The notes: a model not told the origin generated them from the letters alone. 64,000 bases of DNA from Gracilibacillus halophilus YIM-C55.5 (GCF_000359605.1 NZ_APML01000019.1:62001-126000); one strand, 5' to 3'; shown: positions 9,062 through 19,206, numbered from the stretch's first letter. Numbers and translations: made by a program.

Positions 9062-10371
9062 CTAACTACGTTTTCGGGCATATAATTTAATCGGTGTACC
9101 TTCAAAGCCAAATGCTTCTCGAATCTTATTCTCTAAAAAGCGTTCATATGAAAAGTGCATTAAATCTGGATCATTCACAAATACAACAAAAGTTGGTGGT
9201 TGAATCGCTACTTGAGTTGCGTATAGTATCTTCAACCGTTTACCGTGCCTAGTTGGTGTCGGATTTATAGCTAGAGCGTCCATGATCACATCATTTAATA
9301 CATTTGTTTCCACACGTTTGGTATGGTTTTCACTGGCTTGAATGATTCTTGGTAATAGTGTATGAATTCGTTTTTTGGTGATAGCCGATAAAAATACAAT
9401 CGGTGCATAATCCAAAAATTGAAATTGTGAACGAACGTTATCCTCAAATTCCTTCATGGACTGATCATCTTTATCTACCGCGTCCCACTTATTGACGACG
9501 ATAACGACTGCTTTTCCTGCTTCATGTGCATATCCAGCAATTTTTTTGTCTTGCTCAATAATCCCTGTTTCCGCATCAATTAACGTTAAAACGACATCAG
9601 AACGTTCGATCGCCTTTAATGCTCGCAAAATGCTGTATTTCTCAGTAGTTTCATAGATTTTTCCACGTTTTCTCATTCCTGCTGTATCAATTATGACATA
9701 ATCGCGATCGTCTCTACGGAATGATGTATCAATCGCATCACGTGTTGTACCTGCAATGTCACTAACGATCACTCGTTCTTGATCAAGCATAGCGTTTACC
9801 AATGAAGATTTTCCTACATTCGGTCGGCCAATCACACTGAAATGCACCGTATCTTCATCAACAATGGAATCTACATGCTCTGGAAATAGATCGAACACTT
9901 GGTCTAACATGTCGCCTAATCCTAACCCATGTGACCCTGATATCGGATAGGGTTCTCCAAATCCAAGTGAATAAAATTCATAAGTATTTTCTCGCATTTC
10001 TGGATTATCGACCTTATTAACCGCTAAAACTACAGGTTTATTAGATTTAAATAATAACTTTGCCACTTCTTCATCAGCCGCTGTAATTCCTTCTCTTCCA
10101 TTCACCATAAATATGATCACATCTGCTTCACGGATCGCTACTTCAGCTTGTTCACGCATTTGTACAAGTAAGGCTCATCGCCGATCTCAATCCCTCCTGT
10201 ATCAATTAAACGAAACGATTGATTCAGCCACTCCGCTTCGGTGTATATTCGATCTCTTGTGATTCCTGGTTTATCTTCAACAATCGAAATCCGTTCTCCT
10301 GCAATTCGATTAAATATCGTCGATTTTCCTACATTCGGTCTTCCAACAATTGCAACAATTGATGTTCTCAT
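9062..10371 (-). pseudogene. der: Ribosome-assembly GTPase Der (EngA), frameshifted as read
   Basis: Der has two tandem GTPase domains and a KH-like domain and helps 50S assembly. As read it is two overlapping frames. The first (10371-10138) carries G1 [11 protein letters not shown] and reads correctly through GDEPYL (residue 69), then leaves frame and stops. The second (9062-10159) resumes with [10 protein letters not shown] and holds the second G domain ([28 protein letters not shown]) and the C-terminal domain ending [14 protein letters not shown]. Adding one base near 10164 restores one protein of 436 residues, exactly the B. subtilis length. Der is essential in B. subtilis, so a sequence error is the likeliest cause; a real split cannot be excluded. 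Confidence 0.9.
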
Positions 10372-10551
10372 GAAGGCTCATCCTTCCTGTATATGCTATA
10401 ATTTCCTTATTTATTGATACGTTGCCATATACACACACTTAATTAAATTACCACACATACACTTTAAAATACAAGTGCATTTGTGACAGGTCACTCGTAT
10501 CATTTATCATAGAAACAGAATTTATTACCATAATTATATTATGTTAACTAA

Positions 10552-11151
10552 TTAATTTAACCGTCTTTTATTGTATGAAAATTTGTTTACGGTATATTCT
10601 ATTCTTTGAATAAAAGAAATCCACGTGTGATGCATGATAAACAATAAAATCACCGAGCTATAAAGGACAAAAAAATCAGTATCACTTACTGTCATTTTTA
10701 CATTATAACTGCTACAAATGATACGATATAGTAGATGACCTCCACTGGAAGCAATACTCCATAAAAATAACCGATCGTGTGTATTTTTAGCTAAGATCTG
10801 TAACAAAAGAAATGCTAATATTAAGCCTACGAGCAAAAATAGTTGCTGCTCCCAAATCGGGCTCGTTAAACGCCACAAAAAATAACTTGCATATAAATAA
10901 GAGATACCGATGGCATATAAGTATTTTTTTATATGTTGCTTAGAATAGATAAAACCAATGATTGAATATATCCAAATAAAAATAACGGCTATATTTATGG
11001 GAATATGATTGAAGATAATATTTATTTGAGCAGTGGTAATGACAACTAAAATGCCAAATCCATAATAATATCGATGACTGGTCTTCGGTAGTAAAAAAGT
11101 AACCACACACCATAGAATCCAAAGCGTCCATATGTAAAAGTATTCATTCAA
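10552..11151 (-). CDS. yphA: YphA-like integral membrane protein
   Basis: An unknown-function membrane protein with about six hydrophobic segments spread over the whole length (for example WTLWILWCVVTFLL, AVIFIWIYSIIGFIY, FLLVGLILAFLLL) and a basic C-terminus. A GTG at 11158-11160 is in frame, but the TTG at 11149-11151 is better placed behind AGGTGAT. That start gives 199 residues, the length I recall for B. subtilis YphA, which also sits between der and ypfD. No enzymatic motif is visible. The 180 bases between it and der show no gene. Confidence 0.7.
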   Translation of the reverse strand: MNEYFYIWTLWILWCVVTFLLPKTSHRYYYGFGILVVITTAQINIIFNHIPINIAVIFIWIYSIIGFIYSKQHIKKYLYAIGISYLYASYFLWRLTSPIWEQQLFLLVGLILAFLLLQILAKNTHDRLFLWSIASSGGHLLYRIICSSYNVKMTVSDTDFFVLYSSVILLFIMHHTWISFIQRIEYTVNKFSYNKRRLN

Positions 11152-11267
11152 TAAAATCACCTAATTTTATTGTAGGCAAACAATCATGTTTTTAAACGCG
11201 GAAATCTTTAAAAAGAAGGCTGTTTTCTAAACTTTAAAAAAAATGATAAAAAAGAAAGAAACACCAA

Positions 11268-11292
11268 TTGGGAAATCTGTGATCCCTCCCAA
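11268..11292 (-). terminator. Possible terminator of ypfD
   Basis: A short stem (TTGGGA with TCCCAA) is followed in the minus direction by a long pyrimidine run including TTTCTTTCTTTTTT. It lies about 30 bases after the ypfD stop. The stem is only 6 bp, so this is a weak call. Confidence 0.5.
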
Positions 11293-11323
11293 ATGATGCT
11301 TCTAAAACATAATCAAGTAATCA

Positions 11324-12469
11324 TTATTCGTTTTTATATTTATCTAACTGGTCACCGATGACATCACCTAATTGAAAACCTGATTGATCATCGTCATTTT
11401 CAAATTGTTTAATATTTTCTTTTGTCTTTTCTGCTTCAACTTCTTTTATACTTAAAGAAATACGCTTTTCCTCTTCATTCACATCTAATACTTTTGCTTT
11501 CACCGTTTGTTCAGGTTCTAGCACTTCACCAGGTGTACCGATATGTTCCGTTGAGATTTGAGAAATATGAACAAGTCCTTCAACGCCAGGCAACACCTCA
11601 ACGAACGCACCAAAATTGACTAGACGTTTGACCGTACCTTCAACAATATCATTTACCGCAATCTTTTCTTCTACTTTATCCCATGGTCCAGGCTGAGTTG
11701 CTTTCAATGATAAGGAAATGCGCTCATTCTCTTGGTCAACAGCTAGGACTTTTACAGTAATCTTGTCTCCTTCAGCAACAACATCCGATGCTTTTTCAAC
11801 ATGTGTGTGTGATAGCTGGGAAATATGTACTAACCCATCAATTCCACCAATATCTACAAACACACCAAAATCCGTAATTCGTTGAACGGTTCCTTCAATT
11901 TCTTGACCTTCCTTGATATCATCAAGCACTTTTTGACGATTCTTTTGTTCTTCTTCCTCAACAACAGCACGATGGGATAAAATAATTCGATTTTGTTCTT
12001 TATCTAGTTCAACGATTTTCAAGGTTAATGGTTGACCTTGATAGTCTGTAAAATCTTCTACATAATACGTTTCTACGAGTGAGGCTGGAATAAATCCTCT
12101 TACACCTACATCGACAACTAAGCCACCTTTGACAACATCTTTGACGGTTGCCTCAATCGTTTGATTTGCTTCATATGTTTCTTGTAGGTCTTCCCATGCT
12201 TTTTCAGCAATAACTGCTTTTTTAGATAGGACGACTTCTTCATCTTCGAGTTTCGTTACTTGTAATTTCAGTTCATCACCTTCTTGCACAACATCACTCG
12301 CTGTCTCAATACGCAAAGGAGACAATTCACTAATCGGAATAATACCTTCCACTTTATATCCGATATCGACAAGGGCATGCTTTTCTTCCACTTTTACAAC
12401 TTTACCTTGCACAATATCTCCTACATTAAGTTCAGTAATTTCTGAAATTCCTTGATTCATCTCTTCCAT
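11324..12469 (-). CDS. ypfD: Ribosomal protein S1-like RNA-binding protein
   Basis: Four S1 RNA-binding domains in a row, at roughly residues 13-82, 99-165, 183-253 and 268-339. Each shows the G-x-V-x-x-(V/I)-x-x-(F/Y)-G-A/V-F-V-x-(I/V) pattern, for example GTVKRLVNFGAFVEV. The acidic tail ends DKYKNE. The upstream in-frame start at 12499 is replaced by the ATG at 12467-12469, which has AAGGAGGT upstream, giving 381 residues. In Firmicutes this protein (YpfD/RpsA-like) is shorter than proteobacterial S1 and not a core ribosomal subunit. It sits next to plsC and cmk as in B. subtilis. Confidence 0.93.
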   Translation of the reverse strand: MEEMNQGISEITELNVGDIVQGKVVKVEEKHALVDIGYKVEGIIPISELSPLRIETASDVVQEGDELKLQVTKLEDEEVVLSKKAVIAEKAWEDLQETYEANQTIEATVKDVVKGGLVVDVGVRGFIPASLVETYYVEDFTDYQGQPLTLKIVELDKEQNRIILSHRAVVEEEEQKNRQKVLDDIKEGQEIEGTVQRITDFGVFVDIGGIDGLVHISQLSHTHVEKASDVVAEGDKITVKVLAVDQENERISLSLKATQPGPWDKVEEKIAVNDIVEGTVKRLVNFGAFVEVLPGVEGLVHISQISTEHIGTPGEVLEPEQTVKAKVLDVNEEEKRISLSIKEVEAEKTKENIKQFENDDDQSGFQLGDVIGDQLDKYKNE

Positions 12470-12552
12470 GACAAAGACCTCCTTCAATATCCAACACACA
12501 ACAAAAAATGTGCCTTTTTTCTAACTTCTAACATTTGAACCAATTTGTCAAG

Positions 12553-13146
12553 TTATAAATTGGAAACTTCATAATTTTCTTTTATTTTTTTTATATCATT
12601 CATGATTTTATCTGTTACTTCTTGGGCAGAAGCCTTTTCTTTTCTTAATGTTTCTAAATCAACTGGTTTTCCGTAAACTACTCTTAATGGTTGCTTACCT
12701 TTGTAGTTACCAATAATGGCACAAGGAACAACAGTAGCTTTCGACCGTAAGGCAAAAAAACCAGCGCCAGATAATCCTTTCTTAATCTCACCTGTTTTGC
12801 TTCGGGTCCCTTCAGGAAAGAGACCAAGTGTTTCACCTTCTTTTAATATACCAAGACCTTGGCGCAATGCATTCTTATCTTTCATTCCTCGTTTAATTGG
12901 AAATGCATTTAATTTCTTTAATAAAGTGCCGAAGAATTTCTTTTGAAACAATTCTTCTTTTGCAAGGAAATGGACCACTCTTGGACAAGTAATGCCCACA
13001 ATCGGTGGATCAAAATTGGAAATATGATTTGAACAAATAATAACCGGACCTTCTGTGGGGATATTTTCTGTCCCTATTTTTTTCACTCGATATAACGGCT
13101 TTAATATCATTTTGACAACAAACTTAGCAAATTTGTACAAACTCAT
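12553..13146 (-). CDS. plsC: 1-acyl-sn-glycerol-3-phosphate acyltransferase
   Basis: Adds the second acyl chain to lysophosphatidic acid in phospholipid synthesis, at the inner membrane face. The acyltransferase HX4D box is [10 protein letters not shown] with His41 and Asp46. The substrate-binding motif [10 protein letters not shown] is at residues 110-119, with the P-loop-like VPCAIIG later. The 197 residues are normal length. Its ATG overlaps the 3' end of cmk by 4 bases, so translation is probably coupled. The exact substrate preference cannot be read from sequence. Confidence 0.92.
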   Translation of the reverse strand: MSLYKFAKFVVKMILKPLYRVKKIGTENIPTEGPVIICSNHISNFDPPIVGITCPRVVHFLAKEELFQKKFFGTLLKKLNAFPIKRGMKDKNALRQGLGILKEGETLGLFPEGTRSKTGEIKKGLSGAGFFALRSKATVVPCAIIGNYKGKQPLRVVYGKPVDLETLRKEKASAQEVTDKIMNDIKKIKENYEVSNL

Positions 13147-13823
13147 GCTTCCGACTCCTTATACTTTTGTACGATAGACAAAATTTCATTAGCTACATCT
13201 TGAATGGTTTTTGACGTTGTATCAATTTCGATGGCATCATCAGCTTTTCGTAATGGAGAGACCTCTCGTTCACTATCAATCTGATCTCGTCTTTCGATAT
13301 CTTTTTTGATCTGTTCTAAGTCTGATGAGAATCCTTTATCCATATTTTCTTGATGTCTTCTTTTAGCCCGTTCGACAACACTGGCATTTAGAAATATTTT
13401 CACTTCTGCATCAGGAATAACATGTGTTCCTATATCTCTTCCATCCATGACGACCCCACGTTTGGCTGCTAATATCTTTTGTTGTTTCACCATTTCTTGT
13501 CTGACTTCTGGAATCGAAGCGACAGCGGAAACTGATTGAGTGACTTGACTCGTTCGAATCGCTTCAGTTACATTTTGTTGATCAATATAAACGTTTTGGT
13601 CTTCAGTTAATGTAATGTTTATAGACTTTAATAGTGATAACACTTCTTGTTCATTCGTGAGTTCAATTTGGTTTTGTAAACACGCGTATGTAAGTGATCG
13701 ATACATAGCTCCTGTATCAATATAGACATACTCAAGATCCTTTGCAACCCATTTGGCCACTGTACTTTTTCCAGCAGCTGCTGGTCCATCAATGGCTATT
13801 GCTAATTTATTCGTGTAACTCAT
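13143..13823 (-). CDS. cmk: Cytidylate kinase
   Basis: Phosphorylates CMP and dCMP to the diphosphates. The P-loop GPAAAGKST is at residues 13-21, the CMP-binding segment [12 protein letters not shown] follows, then [20 protein letters not shown] and the lid region RRQ/RREVS-like [15 protein letters not shown]. The 226 residues are full length. The ATG has GAGGG upstream. It lies between motI/ypfA and plsC, the same as in B. subtilis. Confidence 0.97.
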   Translation of the reverse strand: MSYTNKLAIAIDGPAAAGKSTVAKWVAKDLEYVYIDTGAMYRSLTYACLQNQIELTNEQEVLSLLKSINITLTEDQNVYIDQQNVTEAIRTSQVTQSVSAVASIPEVRQEMVKQQKILAAKRGVVMDGRDIGTHVIPDAEVKIFLNASVVERAKRRHQENMDKGFSSDLEQIKKDIERRDQIDSEREVSPLRKADDAIEIDTTSKTIQDVANEILSIVQKYKESEA

Positions 13824-13856
13824 TTTCTTCCCTCTTCTCTCATTCCACTGATTGGC

Positions 13857-14513
13857 TTAGTTTAAACCTTTTTGACGTTCTCGTAATTGATATTGATAAC
13901 AATACTTAATCAACAACTGTTGTTCAGCTTGATTGATTTGGTGAAATTTAACTGATAATAAGTCACTTTGTTCACGATCACGATTTTGTTGGCGAACAAC
14001 TTTACCAGTCATCTGGATATACTCTATTTGTGCTTTTAATGGTAATACAAGCATAATGTCCAATTGTGTATCATGCTGTAGGTTAATGCCATGATCAATT
14101 AAGACAGAAAGCCCTCCACCACTAATGTCATGTGTAACTGAAGTGAATGCTGAAAATGATTGGTCCACACTTCGAATACTAACATCTAACATGGCGGGAA
14201 CGCGTACAAATTCTCTTCGTTGGATTTTTTTTAATTCTTGAAACGAAAAATCTAAAGCTAATGTTGGAATTGTCATTTTCGTTTTTTCGGTCACTCTTGT
14301 ATTGAATGAATATACTGACGTATCCTGCCCAATAAAGTGAACGCGAAACACTTGCCCTACTTGAAAATCCTCTGTTTTATTCGTTTTTTCATTGACTGGA
14401 TAATCGACATATATGTTTCCGTCTTTTGTTTCGACCACTTTACATCGATAAGTCTCTTGCCATTGGTCATTGACCATCGTATCTAAATGAAGAATCGTAC
14501 CTATTTTTATCAA
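13857..14513 (-). CDS. motI: PilZ-domain c-di-GMP receptor (YpfA/MotI-like)
   Basis: In B. subtilis, MotI (YpfA, DgrA) binds c-di-GMP and brakes the flagellar motor by disengaging MotA. The N-terminal YcgR-like domain is followed by a PilZ domain with the two nucleotide-binding elements, RREFVR (the RxxxR box) and DISGGG (the D/NxSxxG box). The frame can be extended to a TTG at 14537, but the TTG at 14511-14513 has AGAAAGAGG seven bases upstream and gives 218 residues against 217 in B. subtilis. The motor-brake role is inferred from family. Confidence 0.88.
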   Translation of the reverse strand: MIKIGTILHLDTMVNDQWQETYRCKVVETKDGNIYVDYPVNEKTNKTEDFQVGQVFRVHFIGQDTSVYSFNTRVTEKTKMTIPTLALDFSFQELKKIQRREFVRVPAMLDVSIRSVDQSFSAFTSVTHDISGGGLSVLIDHGINLQHDTQLDIMLVLPLKAQIEYIQMTGKVVRQQNRDREQSDLLSVKFHQINQAEQQLLIKYCYQYQLRERQKGLN

Positions 14514-14590
14514 CCTAAAACCTCTTTCTATTTTCAATGATAAAAATCAATCTGTCTATATTATTACAAAAAAAAGAAAGAGGGAAAGTC

Positions 14591-15937
14591 TTACCTCTTT
14601 CTTTTTTCATATTTCACTTCTTTTTGTTTGAGTCGCTCCACTCTTTCCTCCGTTCCATTTTCTGCATTTACAAATATTTTATATGTATCTTGATTTTTTA
14701 CGCCCAAGAATACATACGTTAAAACTTCTACACCCGTGTCATCTTCAATGACTGCTAAATGATGATCTTGAATCTCAACATTTGGATTGACGACTTCTCT
14801 AGCCTCTTTTTCTGAAATGGTTGGTTTAGGTATATCACGTTCACCATGATTTTCTAAATAATCTTTAGCGACCATACCAATAACATTCCCGTTATCCAAA
14901 GCTACTTTCACTTGAATAGCATCTGGATAAACCCAAACATCTTCATTATTCGGGACAAAATGAAATACACCAACATGATCGTATTGATTACTTTCTACTA
15001 AAGCTAAATCGTTGAAATCCAACTTATTCAAATAGGTCTTCGCCTTCTGGGTTGCTTCATGCAAACTTACATTCGTACGATCGACTGTCCGATTGATCAT
15101 AACCGTAACTGGATAGCCACCTTGTTCGGTTATATCAAGATATCCCGATTTTTTATCTGTTTGAAAAGAGCCACTATACATAGATACTTTCGCGCCTTCT
15201 CCAGTTTTCTCAATATTCAAGTTTATTTCTTGATTGATGCCTAATATCTCTCTCATTTTTTGTTTTGCGTCCGATTGATTGAATTTGTCTCCTTTTATCA
15301 TTTGATAACTGTCTTCTTTACTTGAGGTTCCCATCAAACTCGAATGAATTTTTCCTTCAGAATATCCTTCTACTTTGTTTTCAACCGTCTGAAAACCATC
15401 TAATATAGTGTTATCACCAGGCTCATCTTTGTTTGCTAAGGCAAGCTGGACATCCATCCAACGTAGTTGATCTTTAAGCACCAAATTTTGTACACTTCGA
15501 ATTTCTTTCTCGATCTCACCAGACATTTCATAAAGGGACTCTAACGTTTCAATTTCTTCATCATTTAACGGTTTTTGATCTAAATCCCTTACCGCTGTTC
15601 GATAACTAAAATCACCCATTTGCGACAGAAATTCTTCAGTTTTATTAAAAGGGACAAATGCTAATGGTAATTGACCAACATCTCCGTGCGCTTGTGATGT
15701 TAAACGCCAGATTTCGACTAATTGTGGTGACAATCTTTCTCTCGAGTTCATTGCTAATGCAGAACCAATTTTGTCGTGTAATAAATCTAAATGATAAGCT
15801 AGATCATGAAATGACCGTTGATAGGCATTTTCCGCTTGAATCATAACTTCATTCTTCTCTTGATGTTCTTGATATCCCCAGATGGAAACACCGATTAAAC
15901 CGATTGATAATACACCAATAACCACCCACCGAAACAT
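14591..15937 (-). CDS. ypeB: Germination protein YpeB
   Basis: Inner-spore-membrane partner of SleB; in Bacillus each needs the other for stable incorporation into the dormant spore. An N-terminal membrane anchor spans about residues 3-22. A long helical domain follows, then C-terminal PepSY-type repeats (for example VSLHEATQKAKTYLNKLDF and PTISEKEAREVVNPN). The 448 residues are full length. The ATG has GGAGGT. It lies 15 bases after sleB, forming the standard bicistron. Confidence 0.95.
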   Translation of the reverse strand: MFRWVVIGVLSIGLIGVSIWGYQEHQEKNEVMIQAENAYQRSFHDLAYHLDLLHDKIGSALAMNSRERLSPQLVEIWRLTSQAHGDVGQLPLAFVPFNKTEEFLSQMGDFSYRTAVRDLDQKPLNDEEIETLESLYEMSGEIEKEIRSVQNLVLKDQLRWMDVQLALANKDEPGDNTILDGFQTVENKVEGYSEGKIHSSLMGTSSKEDSYQMIKGDKFNQSDAKQKMREILGINQEINLNIEKTGEGAKVSMYSGSFQTDKKSGYLDITEQGGYPVTVMINRTVDRTNVSLHEATQKAKTYLNKLDFNDLALVESNQYDHVGVFHFVPNNEDVWVYPDAIQVKVALDNGNVIGMVAKDYLENHGERDIPKPTISEKEAREVVNPNVEIQDHHLAVIEDDTGVEVLTYVFLGVKNQDTYKIFVNAENGTEERVERLKQKEVKYEKRKR

Positions 15938-15952
15938 ACGTACACCTCCATT

Positions 15953-16831
15953 TTAAATGGCAAAGATATGTTTACCGATTTTTTTGATTGTCTTTCGTGA
16001 AAATATCCAATCAGACGTAGCTGTATTTGGATTATAATAATAAATGGCTTCCCCGGAAGGATCCCAACCATTAATGGCATCCAATACAGCCCGTTCCGCG
16101 GAATCATCCGGTTCTAACCAAATCTGACCATCACTTACCGCTGTAAATGCCCTTGGTTCAAATATGACGCCTGAAACCGTATTTGGAAATGTAGAGCTCT
16201 CTACACGATTTAATATAACTGCAGCAACAGCAACTTTACCTTCATATGGCTCACCTCTTGCTTCACCATGTACTGCATTAGCCATAATTTGAATATCGTT
16301 TTGAGAAAATCCTTGAGGAACATTTACAGCTGAGGGCTGTAGGTCTTCATTCGTCGTTGCGTTTTGTTGCTGCTCTTGTGTTGTTTGATTGTTATCTGTT
16401 TGTTGATTAGGATTTTGATCATTGCTTCCTCTATCATCAGTTGTTTGCTTTTGCTTGTCGATGCCACCATAATACGTAAAATCATTGCCTTGGCGTATTT
16501 GATTTTTTATATACGCCTTATCGTATTCGCTTGCTTTTTCAAGCTTTTGCTTTGCTTTTTCACCTGCTAATCCATCAACTTCGAGTCCAAATTCATGTTG
16601 AAAATTGCGTAACGCCCAGTATGTACCCCAACCAAATACACCATCTATATTTCCATTATAGAATCCCAAATATTGCAAACGAGCTTGCAATTCAATCACA
16701 TCATCGCCTGTTGCGCCGTGTTGAATGACTTGATTACTGAATGCCTTTACCATATGTTTATCCGTCGTCATCGACATGCAACTAGCAAATAAAAGAACGA
16801 TCAATAGGATAAATACTTTAACGATTTTCAT
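15953..16831 (-). CDS. sleB: Spore cortex-lytic enzyme SleB
   Basis: A lytic transglycosylase that degrades cortex peptidoglycan during germination. The signal peptide covers about residues 1-25. A peptidoglycan-binding domain follows (GATGDDVIELQARLQYLGFY), then a Gln/Asn/Thr-rich linker and the SleB/CwlJ hydrolase domain (ANAVHGEARGEPYEGKVAVA, with the catalytic Glu in HGEARGE). The ATG at 16829-16831 is chosen over an in-frame start 15 bases upstream because the latter is inside the GGAGGGT ribosome site. About 292 residues; paired with ypeB downstream. Confidence 0.95.
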   Translation of the reverse strand: MKIVKVFILLIVLLFASCMSMTTDKHMVKAFSNQVIQHGATGDDVIELQARLQYLGFYNGNIDGVFGWGTYWALRNFQHEFGLEVDGLAGEKAKQKLEKASEYDKAYIKNQIRQGNDFTYYGGIDKQKQTTDDRGSNDQNPNQQTDNNQTTQEQQQNATTNEDLQPSAVNVPQGFSQNDIQIMANAVHGEARGEPYEGKVAVAAVILNRVESSTFPNTVSGVIFEPRAFTAVSDGQIWLEPDDSAERAVLDAINGWDPSGEAIYYYNPNTATSDWIFSRKTIKKIGKHIFAI

Positions 16832-16921
16832 TGACCAACCCTCCATCTATCCGTTCATAACATCAATGAACTACCTTACATATAGCATTTTTCATTCAAT
16901 GAAATTTATACTTTTTTCAAC

Positions 16922-16950
16922 AAAAAAATGAGCTAATGGGTTAGCTCATT
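16922..16950 (-). terminator. Rho-independent terminator of prsW
   Basis: A 9-bp stem (16929-16937 with 16941-16949) with a 3-base loop is followed by seven T in the minus direction. The prsW stop codon (16941-16943) lies inside the stem. Confidence 0.88.
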
Positions 16951-17618
16951 TTCTCAATCGATCCATAATCTTGTTTTGCGTATTCGTTCGCTAATTTCAC
17001 TTTACGTAAGCTATACATCCATAAAATAACCATGAATGGGACGAGTAGCATAACCCAGTAATGTGTAATTGTTTCTAATATAAAATCATATGTACCGTGA
17101 AAAAAGACAGGGAGAAATAAAGAAATACTAATATGGAACGATTCATTTTGACTGTTACATTTAGCTCTACCAAAATAATATCCCATAATTACACCAAATA
17201 GCGCATGTGACGATACTGGAAAAACTGCTCGACTAAAAGCCACTTCGATCCCATTGGCTAGTAAATATAAAATGTTTTCAACTGTTGCAAATCCTAAACT
17301 AATCGAGACCCCATAAACGATACCATCATACACCGTATTAAATTTCGAATATTTATAAGTCGTAAACATAAAAATAAACCATTTAAAAAATTCTTCTAAT
17401 AAGCCGAACAAAAGGTATGACCGCATGATGGGGGTTTGAGCGACTTCTTCTTCAATAAAGGCATATTGAATAAACATAATAGGAAATACAATTAATGTAC
17501 CATAAATAAAAGTTCGTAAAATAGCATAGATGGGTTCTAATTCATATTCATCTTTCAAGTAAAAAAAAGCTAAGAGAGCAAACACGGGGGCTATTGCCGC
17601 AGATAATAAAGCGACCAC
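16941..17618 (-). CDS. prsW: Intramembrane protease PrsW
   Basis: A multispanning membrane protein of the glutamic-type intramembrane protease family. In B. subtilis PrsW makes the first cut in anti-sigma-W RsiW during envelope stress. Conserved motifs visible are LLEEFFKWF (the EExxK active-site type), YGVSISLGFATVENILY and SHALFGVIMGYYFG. 225 residues. sigW and rsiW are not in the window, so the substrate is inferred from family only. It is a single gene with its own terminator. Confidence 0.92.
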   Translation of the reverse strand: MVALLSAAIAPVFALLAFFYLKDEYELEPIYAILRTFIYGTLIVFPIMFIQYAFIEEEVAQTPIMRSYLLFGLLEEFFKWFIFMFTTYKYSKFNTVYDGIVYGVSISLGFATVENILYLLANGIEVAFSRAVFPVSSHALFGVIMGYYFGRAKCNSQNESFHISISLFLPVFFHGTYDFILETITHYWVMLLVPFMVILWMYSLRKVKLANEYAKQDYGSIEKMS

Positions 17619-17702
17619 TCGAATCCTCCCTTCCGAACATATTCATATTTAACAAATATATAAACGCGAGATACTAGTAAATTCATGATGTACGTACTCA
17701 CA

Positions 17703-17748
17703 GAAAAAGAAGCCACGCGCATGCAACTGAGCATGCAATACCGTGGCT
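17703..17748 (-). terminator. Terminator of ypdA
   Basis: A two-part hairpin: GCCACG (17712-17717) pairs with CGTGGC (17742-17747) outside, and GCATGC (17719-17724) with GCATGC (17731-17736) inside. A T-rich TTCTTTTTC follows in the minus direction. Confidence 0.75.
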
Positions 17749-17754
17749 CATTCA

Positions 17755-18741
17755 TCATTGCCTCTTTTTTGAAGCAATGGACTTCGCAATCGCACCCCCA
17801 TGAAATCGCCCGTTTTCGATAAAGATTTCATTATTGTCATAACCTGCTGCGATAACCCCTGCGATATAAACATTTTCAACGTTTGTTTCCATCGTTTCAT
17901 TCGAAAAATGTGGTCTACCAGTTTCTTCATCAATTTTAATACCGACATCTTTTAAAAAGCCTTGATTCGGTTGATAACCAGTCATTGCAAAAACAAAATC
18001 ATTATGAATTGTTTTCTGTTCATTATTCACTTCGTAAACAACTTCCTTTTCCTTAATTTCAAGAATATTTGCTTCGAAGATCATATCGACTTTTCGTTTT
18101 CGCACTAATGAATCGAACTCAGGTAATATCCATGGTTTAATGCTAGCGGAATATTCACTACCACGATATAATACCGTCACATTCGCTCCCGCTCGATATA
18201 ATTCAAGCGTCGCATCGACTGCTGAATTTTTCCCGCCAATGACGACGACATCTTGTTTAAAGTAAGGATGTGCTTCATGAAAATAATGATATACTTTATT
18301 TAAATTTTCTCCTTTTATACCTAAATAATTAGGCTGTCCATAATAACCAGTAGCAATTACGACAAACTTCGCTAAATACTGCTTTTTCTCTTTTGTTTTT
18401 TGGCTGACAGAATCTATATAAAAGTTGTTATTTCTTTTTTCAATATGCACAACTTCCTCAAAATTGTTAATCCGTAGATCTTGCCGTTCTGCTACTGTAC
18501 GGTAATAAGATAGCGCTTGATTTCTAACCGGTTTGGGCTTTTCCGTCACAAATGCGACGTCTCCGATTTCTAACTTATCACTCGAACTAAAAAATGTCTG
18601 ATGCGTCGGATATTGGTAAATGGAATGAACAATGTTTCCTTTTTCAATAATCAACGGTTCAAATCCTTCATTTTGTAATTCGATCGCTGCAGACATACCG
18701 CATGGTCCAGAACCAACAATAATTACTTCTTCTTGTTGCAT
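17755..18741 (-). CDS. ypdA: Bacillithiol disulfide reductase YpdA (Bdr)
   Basis: An NADPH-dependent FAD enzyme that reduces bacillithiol disulfide and so recycles the bacilliredoxins BrxA and BrxB. The FAD motif VGSGPCGMSAA contains Cys14, the conserved cysteine of this family. A second nucleotide motif, VVIGGKNSAVDATLELYR, follows. The longer frame to 18819 is rejected: the ATG at 18739-18741 has AAAGGGTG upstream and gives 328 residues, close to the family length. A brxB gene lies at 55618-56049 in the same window. Confidence 0.92.
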   Translation of the reverse strand: MQQEEVIIVGSGPCGMSAAIELQNEGFEPLIIEKGNIVHSIYQYPTHQTFFSSSDKLEIGDVAFVTEKPKPVRNQALSYYRTVAERQDLRINNFEEVVHIEKRNNNFYIDSVSQKTKEKKQYLAKFVVIATGYYGQPNYLGIKGENLNKVYHYFHEAHPYFKQDVVVIGGKNSAVDATLELYRAGANVTVLYRGSEYSASIKPWILPEFDSLVRKRKVDMIFEANILEIKEKEVVYEVNNEQKTIHNDFVFAMTGYQPNQGFLKDVGIKIDEETGRPHFSNETMETNVENVYIAGVIAAGYDNNEIFIENGRFHGGAIAKSIASKKRQ

Positions 18742-18907
18742 CTTGTTACACCCTTTCGACGTATTCACACATCTATACCATCGTGTATTTTTTTCTATAT
18801 AATTATGTAATATCCTCATTTACTTACGATTTATATATTAACATGTTTTGGATAAAAGATATACTTTACATGCTTAAAAATCTGACAAAAATCTTATTTT
18901 CATTTTC

Positions 18908-18936
18908 GAATAGGACAAACATCTGTTCCATACAAT
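18908..18936 (+). promoter_or_regulatory. Sigma-E-like promoter of cotJABC
   Basis: GAATAGG (18908-18914), a 14-base spacer and a perfect CATACAAT -10 (18929-18936), about 50 bases upstream of cotJA. The B. subtilis cotJ operon is sigma-E dependent, which fits. Confidence 0.65.
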
Positions 18937-18984
18937 TGTATAGACTATCAATGTAATCAATTGGATGAGAAAGGAGTTTTTTCA

Positions 18985-19206
18985 TTGCATACGAGCTACA
19001 AATGTTATCATCCGTATATTAGCCCCTTTGATCCCTGTAAACCTATTCAAACGAAATGCTATTCAACCCCTCCTAACTTGTATATGACGTTCCAACCAAC
19101 TAATTTACGCCAATATGATACCCCTTATCAAGCGCTTTGTCACGGAACGTTATGGCCTGATTTATTTGATCCTTATCCTAACGTAAGAAAGGAGGGGACT
19201 TCGTGA
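18985..19206 (+). CDS. cotJA: Spore coat protein CotJA
   Basis: A small Pro/Tyr-rich coat component needed for assembly of CotJC. It shows the family pattern [20 protein letters not shown] followed by [13 protein letters not shown] and [13 protein letters not shown]. The start is taken as TTG at 18985-18987, with AAGGAG eight bases upstream (73 residues); an in-frame TTG also exists at 18961. The last 4 bases overlap cotJB. First gene of a three-gene operon. Confidence 0.9.
   Translation: MHTSYKCYHPYISPFDPCKPIQTKCYSTPPNLYMTFQPTNLRQYDTPYQALCHGTLWPDLFDPYPNVRKEGTS

Noticed and set aside
9062-10159. Second half of der as a separate GTPase gene
   Set aside because: It begins in the middle of the first G domain and joins exactly to the upstream frame with one added base, so it is part of der.
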